From assembly GCF_022581195.2 (NCBI RefSeq), contig NC_061465.1, positions 4,838,501 to 4,902,500 on the forward strand: DNA of 64,000 nucleotides. Direction: 5' to 3'. The notes beneath the pieces were generated by a model. It made no database searches and was not told where the DNA came from. It worked only from the letters and a program-made list of their open reading frames with translations. The position numbers and the translations under genes were made by a program. Below are positions 47,346 to 57,896 of this stretch, one piece after another; positions within the stretch are counted from its first letter, which is position 1, and every line of letters begins with the position of its first letter. This stretch comes from Helicoverpa zea (Eukaryota > Arthropoda > Insecta > Lepidoptera > Noctuidae).

Positions 47346-48722
47346 GTACTTTGCACACAAATTGCTACTAACGTGTTTTAAGTTTTCAATCTAAATTCCA
47401 GCATGTCTACTCAAATATAGCTCGCAGATAACATCTTGAGAATTTCTTTATAAAGAAAGGCGCTAAACTACTTGAAAGAACATCTTGTTTAGCTAAATTA
47501 AGGGATAACGTTGTAGAAACTAAAGGAATAAAACGTTAGACGGGAACATAAAAAGTTTATTTTAAAACTACTTAGTGAACTATAAAAACTTTTACAAACG
47601 GATTGCTGTTCTAAACAAAACAGATTTAAAATATTCCCACAGGTGCTCTGTAGGAATAGCATACGAAACCAGTGAATAATTAATAATTTTAATTTTAATT
47701 AGAACAATGGCATTTGTTCAGTACAACCTATCATATATTCGGTTTAACAGTGGATTTAAATAATCTGTCTGTTGATCAGCTAACAAGTAATATCATGTCA
47801 GAATACTATATCTACAAACCTAGAGATAGATTGTTGAAATCCAAGTCAGTGGCAAAATAGTGGAAATGGAAAATCACGCCTAAATCACATCGGAGAGTTT
47901 CCAATTCGATTCTTAGTAAAGCTTTAGAAATGTTACGGATATTAACTGAAAGAGTAACACGATATGATTTGAAGAGAATTTTGCTGTAACTAAAATTTTA
48001 TTCAAACAGTGCATAGATAACACAAAAGGGTGTACCTACGTATAATACTGGCCGATATTGACTCATGGATTTTGTTTATGCGCGCATTCATATAAAAAAT
48101 TCTTGAAATCCCAAATACTCTTTACTTTCGGAAATTGTTGAAATATGAAATTGGTTTACAATTTGTTGTAATACAATATTTTTTGTCGTAAAACTAGAAG
48201 TAATTATAATAATTGAGGTACTCTTTATAATTCACTGGTTATTAGAATTGGTGTTAACTTAAAGAAAAGTATTACCTCTAACTAGGAAAGGAAGCAGAAT
48301 TTCCTTTTAAACAACGATTTAAAAAGTTTGTCGGTGAAATATGTCGTGCTATCTGTCAGGGAAATTTAAAATTTAAATCATAAAAAACCGTTTTCACAGC
48401 GAGCGCTTTTAGCCACATAAATCGAAGTTTTTCCAGCTTGGCAAGCATTCTAGGTATAGCCGGTGACTGCATTTATAATGTAGTTGTATCTCTATTAAAG
48501 TATTTTCCAACAAGTTTGTAGAATTTTACATTATTGTATGCGCAGCAACACAAGTTTAATTTTCTAGACAGGTTTAAATCTCCTTTTTCGTGATCTCTTA
48601 ATATTTTTTTTATTAAGCATTTTTGTTTTGTTGTAGTACTTTGGTTAACACAACATATGCCTTAATATATTTTTGCAACACCAAGCACATAAACCAATAG
48701 GTTTCTACAACAGGTAGGTACA
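47346..48722. other. Gene-free stretch
   Basis: AT-rich sequence with no recognised feature between the GC-rich block and the LINE insertion. Confidence 0.4.
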
Positions 48723-48732
48723 ACAGGTAGAT

Positions 48733-49899
48733 TGTTGTTTTGGCCCAAAATTAACATACTATTTGCGCGCTTCCACTCTATGGAAGCACACAAACCTTTT
48801 GGAACAACTTGACAAAATTATTAGACACACATTAACATCAATTTTAAATGTGGCCTTGGACGACCGAGCCTGGATTCAGGCTACTCTTCCCGTTCGCATG
48901 GGAGGGCTTGGCGTCCGCAAAATTTCAAGTATTAGCCTACCGGCCTTTATATCCTCCGTCCATGGTACTGAGCAATTGACCAGGAAAATTCTTCCTATCA
49001 CACTGGCCAATTGCGAGGTACCATGTCTGACTGAGGCTGTAGAGGCTTGGAAAATCACCTGCCCGAATACTGATCCACCCGTCAACCCGTCCTCCCAGAG
49101 ACAGTGGGATGAGCCGCTCTGCAGAGTTATACGGAATAATCTGCTAAATACGTCAATTTCTTCTGCAGAGCGAGCGCGCCTTCTGGCTGTGGGCGAATGG
49201 GAGTCGGGTCTATGGCTTCTGGCACTTCCGTCGTCAAACATAGGCACATTGTTTGACGACACCACTTTCCGGCTTGCTGTTTGCTTGCGTTTGGGTGCTC
49301 CGTGCTGCTCTCCTCACCGCTGCCACTGTGGCGAAGCTGTCAGCAGCCTTGGACACCACGGCTTGTCGTGCAGCCGCAGCGCGGGACGATTTGCACGGCA
49401 TGCGAATATCAATGACATAATCCGTCGCGCTCTTGTTGCCGTAGGCGTTCCAGCCATATTAGAACCCAGTGGTCTGGCACGCGACGATGGCAAGAGACCA
49501 GACGGTATGTCGTTGTTCCCGTGGAAGATGGGTAGGTCTTTAGTATGGGACGCGACTTGTGTCGATACTCTTGCACCATCTCACCTTCCTAGCTCGGCGC
49601 GATGTGCTGGTTCCGCTGCTGCGGCTGCAGAGAACCTCAAACGGCGCAAATATAGCACCCTGGTTGGTAACTATACCTTTGAGCCGTTTGGGGTTGAAAC
49701 CCTCGGGCCGTGGGGTCCAAGTGCTCATCTGCTTTTTAAAGATCTGGCAAAGCGACTTGCTGACACTTCAAGTGACCCAAAGGCTGGTTTTTATTTTGGT
49801 CAAAAATTAAGCATTGCCATCCAACGTGGCAATGCTGCCAGCCTCTTGGGTACACTCCCGGTGGGCAGCGATGAGGAGTTTTTTGATGCCATTTTTTAG
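48733..49899 (+). CDS. C-terminal part of non-LTR retrotransposon ORF (RT thumb, CCHC knuckle, endonuclease-like domain)
   Basis: The fragment has 388 codons with no frameshift. Residues 1-70 look like the end of a reverse transcriptase: YYLRASTLWKH, LPVRMGGLGVRKIS. At residues 197-213 CHCGEAVSSLGHHGLSC forms a C-X1-C-X8-H-X4-C knuckle. After it come KRPDG (254-258), GRSLVWDAT (267-275), KRRKY (303-307) and PFGVETLG (318-325). The order knuckle, RPD, WDxT, KY resembles the restriction-like endonuclease (PD-D/ExK type) of R2/R4-like retrotransposons, which nicks target DNA to prime reverse transcription. I infer this from motifs only and do not assign a clade. There is no native start: the frame enters directly from the truncated 5' end. 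Confidence 0.85.
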   Translation, partial: CCFGPKLTYYLRASTLWKHTNLLEQLDKIIRHTLTSILNVALDDRAWIQATLPVRMGGLGVRKISSISLPAFISSVHGTEQLTRKILPITLANCEVPCLTEAVEAWKITCPNTDPPVNPSSQRQWDEPLCRVIRNNLLNTSISSAERARLLAVGEWESGLWLLALPSSNIGTLFDDTTFRLAVCLRLGAPCCSPHRCHCGEAVSSLGHHGLSCSRSAGRFARHANINDIIRRALVAVGVPAILEPSGLARDDGKRPDGMSLFPWKMGRSLVWDATCVDTLAPSHLPSSARCAGSAAAAAENLKRRKYSTLVGNYTFEPFGVETLGPWGPSAHLLFKDLAKRLADTSSDPKAGFYFGQKLSIAIQRGNAASLLGTLPVGSDEEFFDAIF

Positions 49900-50009
49900 T
49901 TGTATATATGTATAAATAAGGCTTTTTTTTTACGTCATGTAAATATGTACATAAACTGAACCCAACAATAAAAAATGTCTTAATTTAAAAAAAAAAAAAA
50001 AAAAAAATC
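48733..50009 (+). mobile_element. 5'-truncated non-LTR retrotransposon with poly(A) tail and target duplication
   Basis: The insertion begins mid-ORF at 48733 and ends in a poly(A) tract of about 21 A (49987-50007), preceded by an AATAAA signal near 49968. ACAGGTAGAT occurs just before the start (48723-48732) and just after the tail (50010-50019), giving a 10-bp target-site duplication with a two-base offset (TC). The frame is open from the first base to the stop, so the copy is young. The RT core and 5' part are missing, so it cannot move by itself. Confidence 0.92.
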
Positions 50010-50019
50010 ACAGGTAGAT

Positions 50020-51289
50020 AACATTCTCACATTAAAACAACCTTATTATTTTATAACTAGTCACATCTAATAGTAATTAAAGTATTTATATTTATAAGCA
50101 TAACTATATCCATAATCGTATCTATATCCGAAATAATATTTAAACACTAATAAGAATACACCTATTACAAACATGGTTACAGCAATTCGCTTTACATTTG
50201 TCCAGAAGAATTGAAAAATAAATATTAAACGACGCAACATTTAAAATGGCGTTTGCAAAGTAATCAGCGAGTGCAATAGTCCGAAGCAATTATTCCGATA
50301 TTACGAAGTAAGTAGCCGTTGCAATCTACGACATAAATCTATTAAGGCCTGGATCGAGCTTATTTATGAACGTCCAAGGAAAAAATACGTCATTTAATTT
50401 TTTTTTCAAACGTGTGAATGGTTATTCCGTTTTATATCCCCGCTATTCTTATGGTTGAGTTTATGTGCAGTATTTTACAGCTTTTAATACACTTTTTTAC
50501 AGTTAATAAACCCACTCACGAAAGTTCCCTAATTAGAACGTGGATAATTACATGCAGAAAAGCTTAGACAATTACAACAGTATCAAGTTAAACGACTAAA
50601 ATCCACCAAAACAAATTTCGCTTAAAGTAATCAAAAACAAAACGTTTGTTCAAAACTTAGGATTTCAATTAAAGTTGGGTTAAGATTATAAAATTATAAA
50701 ATAACAGAGGGCCGGAATTCCCGAAGTTGTTTCTAATCTCGATAATCCTGTTGGGACGTGTGGCTACCCTAATGTGTCAACAAAAGGGTCTATTAGTCCG
50801 GACAGGGTATTACCTGGCCAGTCCTTTGTTCCATTTGCAGATTTCGGGTCACGTGTGATGAGATTTAATCCGGGAAAATACTTTGAAAAAACCGGACTTA
50901 GCTGAACTAACCCGCTATTAGCTCCACTTTGAGTTTACGTGATAGTTTACACGGGATAGTAGATACATTTAATGTGCCACTACAAAACTGTAAGTAAAAT
51001 ATTTCTACATAAATAAGGCCAACTTTAGAATGAATATTTCCACAACGTCCAATTCTAACAAATAATAGAAAATCAACTAAACAATGAAATTATATTTGCC
51101 GACCGTAGCCAATCGCGTTCGATGAATTTATCGAGAGTAACATAAAACCGAGTAGGTGATCGATAAAAACGCCTTGTTAACTTAAACGAATATCTGAATC
51201 GATGTGTTCGATATTCGAAAAGTAATTTGACGTCGCTACGCGATAGCCATCCAATGGCTTGTTCCCATGTACTCCAAACCCATTGTTAT
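50020..51289. other. Gene-free stretch
   Basis: AT-rich with one less AT-rich block (50705-50890: GGCCGGAATTCCCG, GTCCGGACAGGGTATTACCTGG, TTTCGGGTCACGTGTGATG). Nothing identifies that block as an exon. Confidence 0.35.
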
Positions 51290-51572
51290 GTTACCCACTG
51301 TTAGCCCAACTATGTTGGGGTCGGCTTCCAGTCTAACCGGATTCAGCTAAGTACCTACCAGTGCTTTACAAGAAGCGACTGCCTATCTGACCTCCTCAAC
51401 CCAGTTACCCGTTCAACCCGATACCCCTTGGTTAGAATGGTGTCAGACTTACTGGCTTAAGTACATACAAACTTAGAAAAGTTGCATTGGTACTTGCCTG
51501 ACCTGGAATCGAACCCGCGCCCTCATACTCGAGAGGTTGGTTCTTTGCCCACTAGGCTACCACGACTTTTTC
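51290..51572 (-). mobile_element. tRNA-derived SINE, near full length, minus strand
   Basis: On the minus strand the head reads GTCGTGGTAGCCTAGTGGGC. It contains an A box (TAGCCTAGTGGG, 51548-51559) and a perfect B box (GGTTCGATTCC, 51505-51515), the internal RNA polymerase III promoter of a tRNA-like sequence. The body carries CCAAGGGGTATCGGGTTGA and GACTGGAAGCCGACCCCAAC, the same as the element at 14933-15164. The 3' end near 51290 lacks a clear ATG run. The head cannot fold as a functional tRNA as far as I can see. Confidence 0.85.
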
Positions 51573-52835
51573 GTGGTGATATTGTGTATCGACAGCAAAA
51601 CATCAAAATTACGTTCTTTACTTAAAATCTTTTGGAGCTCGGGGGAAGGAATTTATTATTTTTAAAGAATTGTTTTTTTTTTTTTGCTTTTAATCCGTTG
51701 GGAAGGAATTTGTGGAGCAGGTGGGAAAAGGCCATCCAATCGCAATCAGGAACGATGCGTTTATGACGTCAGCGATGACGTAAACAATTCGCAATTAGTG
51801 ATCGTCAATCACGGGCTTTGTAAATAATAATCTTGATAGTAACGCGATATGTCGAAGTTACGGCAATACGGAGACTGAGTAAATGGTTTGTTAATGAATA
51901 GGGGCCAATACCAAAAAAAATGTCGTGATTTTAGTCTTCTCGCGATTGATATTGGTATTTTTTATTTGTGTAACGTACCTGCAGCTTTTATTATACTTAT
52001 AAAGGTGTGAGGGCATGAGGTATATTCTCAATAATTTGTTGCGCAGCACTGGGCTAAACAGGTTTCAAAATTGAAATGAATTGCAGTAAAATAATACCAA
52101 CCATTTATGTTCCTTCCTATTTAGTAGCTTTCTCCAGCAAGCTAAAAGCATTGTTGATTTTATCGATGCCACTTACCTACTGTCAAAGGCACAACTTTTC
52201 ACTTTTTACAACGAATATCCATAGACAATTAGTCTTTCGTACAGGCTTCACCCACTCTCTCTTGTGGTAGTCATAGCAACTACCGAAACTGTTGTTGAAA
52301 AAACATCAAAGGCTTGTATTTATATGTTTTTCAAATCGGCTTTGGGATAGCCCTCGACATTTAAACTCCATAGGTAACTTTCAGCTCATCCTTTATCAAT
52401 ATGTAAATAAAAAGTTGTCGTTGTTTTAATAGTAGGTACCTATATCAGCAGAGAAATTCATAAATAACTTTTAATAAATAGTTTTGTACTTGCTTTCAAA
52501 ATGGTATGTTTGTGTTTGCATGAAACTCTATTACTTAAGTAAATGTGTGCAGAGCGTTAGTTAAGAAATTATAATGTGATGAACGGATTTGAGAAAAAAA
52601 TGCAGTTGTATAAATTGGCTCTACATCAGAATATTATAGAATATCAACCTCATGAAAAAAAATATCTATGGCCAAATCATAAAATACAGAATTTAAGAAG
52701 AAAAACATAAGCTTATTAGAATCGTAAACTCCGTTGACCCACTTTGATCCTCTTCAAAAGACATGCACAATCTACTTATGCCAACTGAGTGATTTCGCCG
52801 ACGATTGCCAAAAGAAAATATTAGGAACTTGTACA
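51573..52835. other. Gene-free stretch
   Basis: AT-rich; no recognised feature. Confidence 0.4.
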
Positions 52836-53013
52836 TAAGGGTAAGTTCACATTAGCCGAAAAATACGTCGAGGTAGGTACAATCGTTGCACTAAAGTATC
52901 CATTCATCGGTTGTGTGTGAACAGTCTAGTGTTTTGCTATACATTTCTCTGTTCTGGCGTTACGTGACCGACTATACGCGACGCATATTCCATCAAGTAT
53001 GAACCTTCCCTTA
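52836..53013. mobile_element. Candidate short MITE
   Basis: The left end TAAGGGTAAGTTCACATTAG is matched imperfectly by the reverse complement of the right end, TAAGGGAAGGTTCATACTTG. Similarity continues inward (ATACGTCGAGGTAGGTACA against ATGCGTCGCGTATAGTCGG). About 178 bp with no coding capacity. No target duplication was identified. Confidence 0.5.
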
Positions 53014-56000
53014 GACAGACTTATTTCAGTTGGGTAAATACAATGTTCAATTTAGTATATTTCATTGTTGCTAAACAATAAAATATCAGACTTCGTAAGT
53101 AAATAATGTTGGCATGAAGAATTATTTCGATAAAGATAGATATGAGTTTTCTGCTATTTATAAAGCACGATTAGGGGACACATTTTTGGTAATTGTATTT
53201 GTGAAAGTAGGTGTACAGGATATTTTTAAAATTTTCATTGTGTGGCTGCGATGCCTACACGGTGTTTATTAAAGCTATCGGAAATAGCTACGGTTTATTT
53301 AATTTTATTTTTAGAGTCCAAAAAAGTATTTATTCTTTTTCGATACATATGTAGATGTAGAGTAATGATTATTCTTTTGGAAAAACATTAAAGTTGTTGG
53401 TAAAACATATGTTTGGGAAAACATATATATTTCCTTGTACAACTAACCATCAAATTCGATTAAACAAACTGAATAAAAGTTTGTTTATTTGCTCGGATTA
53501 ACAGAACCGGCGCAGTTCTCAGGAATAATACCTAATCGTTTCCAACTTGTGTAGTTACTAGTAATCGCTTTCCACATTGAAATAGCGGAACTCTAACATA
53601 AATTCTCAGGTATCATTCAAAATCCCTGATATTATAAACAATTTCACAAATTACTATTAACCTATCTCTCAAGTACCTCCTACAACAATTTCTAGTAAAT
53701 GTCAGGCCGTCGAAATCTCAATCCCTGCTAGCGCGCGCGCATACTGAAGACTTTTCAGTCGGCCGACTGAAGGCCAGTGAAAGGGTAAAAAGATTTTTTT
53801 TTAGTTGTGAATTTAATCAAAGTTTTTAGATGGTCTGATACCGGACAATTACCTAATCGTTATTACGTGTGTACCTACTTCCATTCATTTTCATGAGCCC
53901 AAAACAACTATCGGCCGACTTTAAGTTTGTCGTGTGCGTTTAATGTTAGTTTATAAGATAAATTGTATCGAATAAGATTTATAGCTCAGTTCCGATGAGT
54001 CGGCATGATAATGGCAGCCTGCTAAGGGAAGCTGTATTTATATTAGTCGCCTTTGAACCGTTTGAGCGGTACGCGTACATTAATCTTTGGGGACGGAATT
54101 GGTAAAGAATTATTTAACTTAGATACTTACGTACAAGATTTTCGTAACGTAAGTGATGCCATTTAAAAAAGTTTTACGGAATCTTTTGAACATGGAACTT
54201 ACAGAATTTTAACGCAGGTATAATAGTGCACTTAAAATTATTGAGACTCCAAATTTTTTCTTTTACATCCTGCGTATTTTTTATTCCGTAATTCAAATAA
54301 CGATAAGTAAGGTATATTAACAAACCAACAATATCTCAAAGATATCGATAATAGATTTAAAGATATAGTACGATTTTAGAAAGTTACACAGTAAACCGTA
54401 AACATAAAAGCGTCCTTTTTGCTCGCTCCGCAATTTATACGTATCGCTCGCAATAGCTCGCACCGATACGTAATTTCGGTACGCGACGTAGCTTCCTCAT
54501 ACAAATTAGTCGTACGTGGCGCTGCGACGCATATGAGTCAGGTGCTGCAACTTACTTGTAACCTATCTCTCAGTCAATGCGTCTACTTCATCGGAATATT
54601 AAGTATGGATTTCCTTGTATGGGTACTTTGTAGAAGGGTGAAAATGTTTTGAACCTAAGATGTTTTGTTGATAAGACTGAAATACGTTGAAATAGTAATA
54701 GCAAGTACTTACGTCGAGTGACAGAGGCCTGGTAATAGTGTCTGACTTTTCTGTTGCTGGCATGAAAGTACTTATAAAAGTAAACTATACTTAGGCCATA
54801 AACCAGCCGAATAAGTGACACACTTTGACACAAGTTTTAGTTAAGTTTAATAAGACTACTTAATAGTAAATTGCACGCTCCGTATTTAATGGAAAAACAA
54901 AATACACAAAAGCTATTAACACACAAATGATTCTATGATAGACATGAATGTATTCCCCAAGCAATGTCAAGTAATAAAAACGTGAGTACAATTAATTCCC
55001 CATTTGATACGGTGAGGACCAATTCATATTCAATTTGTTCATAAAAGATTAATAGTGGGACTAGTACTTATGATTCTTATGTACTTGTCAGTCAGAGGTC
55101 GTAATTCAGTAGGTTGCTACTTAGGAAGCAATATCATTTATTATTTATTTCCTTATTTACTTGACAAATAAACAAAAAACAACATGAGCAGAAAACTCAC
55201 ATATATGATAGACAGAACAAACACACGCCTACTTATAAATAAATGTTAATGACACAAGTATTTTGCACAAGAATTGCATATTTTGCAGACGCTTTTTTAT
55301 TTACATAGATATTACACTACTAATTTGGTGAGATGGCGCAAGAGCATCGACATAAGTTTGTAATTGAAATTACAAATTAATACTCTCACCACATCACAAT
55401 AAAATATTTACTTGATTGCTTCACCTATCTGAAATTCCCATCACGATTGTGAACAAAGAAATTCGTGAAATAATATTATTTAATAGAATTTACTCGAACA
55501 GGGTAAGACCGAAAGCTTGAAGGTAATCTAATTCCTTTGCTTGACTTTTATAAATTGCGCTGGATAACGAGCGAGCGATGTTTTCCTTCAATTTTCATTT
55601 CATGAGACATGACTCTCGATATTGCGCCGGTCAGAATAATCGCTCACCATATATTGTGGATGAGATTTCAGAAAGACAAAAGCTTGGCGGAGATATTTTT
55701 TGTAGTGGAAGCAATCGGACCAATTGTGCCATACATATGTGATATGGTATATAGGAAATGTGTAGTATTGTAATTAGGGTAAAACAGTCTCTACTTAGTG
55801 TCTGAATTGTTTAGCTATTGTGAAGATGATGTTACTTTTACATTGCTCTACAAGCTGCTAATTAATCAATCAATCTAATATCTCTATACAATTGAAATGT
55901 TATCAGAAAATTGTTTTATACATCCAAGTTACATACCTCAGCTCCAATGGAAACTTGTGGTGCCCAATCCGAGCGCGCAGCCTCTAATTAATTAGTTTAA

Positions 56001-56960
56001 GACACAAAAAAACCTCATTTATCAGACCCGTTTTACTTTTATTTCTAGGAAATAACTGAAGAAGTGTTTTTGCAGTACCTAGACTGAAACCCAGACTTTG
56101 TTTTAGACAGATTGAGTTTTGATTAATTAAACCGGAGTTTTTACTTTTGTTTGATTTTGGTCTAACTTCCTCTTAGTCTGGATTTTACTGTAAGCTGGGA
56201 TTAGCATCGGCTTTCGGCCTATAAACCCTCTTTTGATTAGAATATTTATTTTGGTATTTTTGTCCATTAGAAGGAGCGGTGAACTTTAAGTGACCTACAA
56301 AATATTATCAAAGTAAGTGTTATTTAAAAGGTTTCAACTTTTTAATAAAGTAGCGTTAGATTTTAATTGAAACTTTTACTTGTTTTATTTTGGTTCCACA
56401 TCTGTTTTTATGACGATGATGTCTTTCAACTTTTAAGCATATATAAAATAAACCGCCTTTTGGCAAAATACGCGTTGTATATTTCGGGATTCCCAACTTT
56501 TGCATGAAAACAACTCAATGAATGCGGGTCAGGAGACCACATGCATGCAATTGGTTAATTTAAATTGTTTCGCTCGGTCAACTTATAATTTAGGCCACTC
56601 AATTGTTTTTCACGGACGTTATGAAAGGCTAATAAATACACCAGAGGTTTATCATCAAAATTTGCGTGATGACATAATACTGCTATCAATAATCGCATAT
56701 TCTAAATAATTGTTTGTTGTTAGAGTCAATGAACGTAAATTATGTTGAATTTGATGTATTCCGGATTATCATATTGTGTTGAATAGATACGTAAAGCTTT
56801 CAGCTTATATTTTATCTGTGTGTACTAACTATTGTTTAGGGAACATTAGTTATTTATCCGCTTTAGTTGATAGGTGCATATTATGATAATGATTAACAAA
56901 TTGCATTTTGTAAAATGGAAAAAAATATATATGTAGCCAATAATAAACCAGATATTTTTG
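53014..56960. other. Gene-free stretch
   Basis: AT-rich with no recognised gene apart from the palindrome at 53754. A less AT-rich block at 54415-54560 (GCTCGCAATAGCTCGCACC, TACGTGGCGCTGCGACGC) has an open frame with no identifiable domain. Confidence 0.4.
53754..53771. repeat. Perfect 18-bp palindrome
   Basis: TTCAGTCGGCCGACTGAA is its own reverse complement. A related CGGCCGACTTTAAG lies at 53911. Such CGGCCG palindromes occur in moth MITEs, and this may be a relic of one spanning roughly 53715-53950. Confidence 0.5.
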
Positions 56961-57135
56961 GCAGTCGTTACGGCTAAAACTGACAACCAATCTTACCTAG
57001 GGGTTGCCCGGGTAACTGGGTTGAGAAGATGAAATAGGCAAGCGCTCATTGTAAAACACTGGTACTCAGATGCATACGATTAGACTGGGAGCCGGCCCCA
57101 ACATAGTTGTGAAAAGGCTAGACAGATGATGAATC
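56961..57135 (+). mobile_element. Diverged SINE/LINE 3' copy, plus strand
   Basis: Plus-strand relative of 14933-15164 and 51290-51572: GGCAGTCGTTACGG, GGGGTTGCCCGGGTAACTGG, ACACTGGTACTCAG, TTAGACTGGGAGCCGGCCCC, AACATAGTTGTGAAAAGGCT and GATGATG. More substitutions than the other two, so probably an older insertion. Confidence 0.75.
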
Positions 57136-57896
57136 AACCAGATCCTGTCCATCTACTCTGGGGTCCATGATATTTCACACGTTTATAAATAAACTGATTC
57201 GCAGTTGTTTTACACTGCAATATGACTTACCATAATGGTTGAGGATTCATTAGTGATGCGGATGCAGATAATACAGACATACATAAGTAATGATACTTTG
57301 ATTGCAGTTGAGTACATTAAGTAGAAACAGAATGGCTTAATAGATATGTCAATGCACTGTCTTCGTTAATGAATGTATTATAATTATTAATGATTGACCT
57401 AAATGGGACTTTGGTGAACGTACAAGCTGACTTGGGCATTTGATACAAAAATGACGAAATGTCTTGGTAAATTATAGAATTTGCTAATAGGATACATACC
57501 TACTTAAATAAAACTTAATAGGCAAATAGTGTAAAAGTGGCCAGTGGATTTAAAACTCTTTTCAAATAAATTCAAGACGAAGATTTCCTTCAAAGTTCCA
57601 AATTCAAATAACATAATCTTTTGTAGTCCAATAGCGCCCAACTTAGGTAAAGGCGTAAAATACAACTTTTGACGCGGACATTAAACACCCTTCCTAGTAG
57701 AAAACCAAATTGTTCTTGTGAACCGATGTAATATTTAAGGAGAAACTTCTAGAAAGTTTTGCAAACGAAAAACTAGAAGTTCCTAGGCTTATGAGCAAAG
57801 AGTTTGTAGTGCAACGGATATGTTCGACGCAGCTGTGCTACGAAGTTCGTCGGTGATTTGTATGATGAGTGATGAAATTAAATTTCTCTACCGAAC
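57136..57896. other. Gene-free stretch
   Basis: AT-rich; no recognised feature. Confidence 0.4.

Noticed and set aside
48876..49265. Minus-strand 129-codon frame inside the retrotransposon ORF, and a plus-strand frame at 49559-49810
   Set aside because: Shadow frames of the retrotransposon coding sequence.
51505..51572. Possible tRNA gene on minus strand (A and B boxes present)
   Set aside because: The tRNA-like head continues into a SINE body and lacks a proper acceptor stem; same reasoning for 58238-58310.
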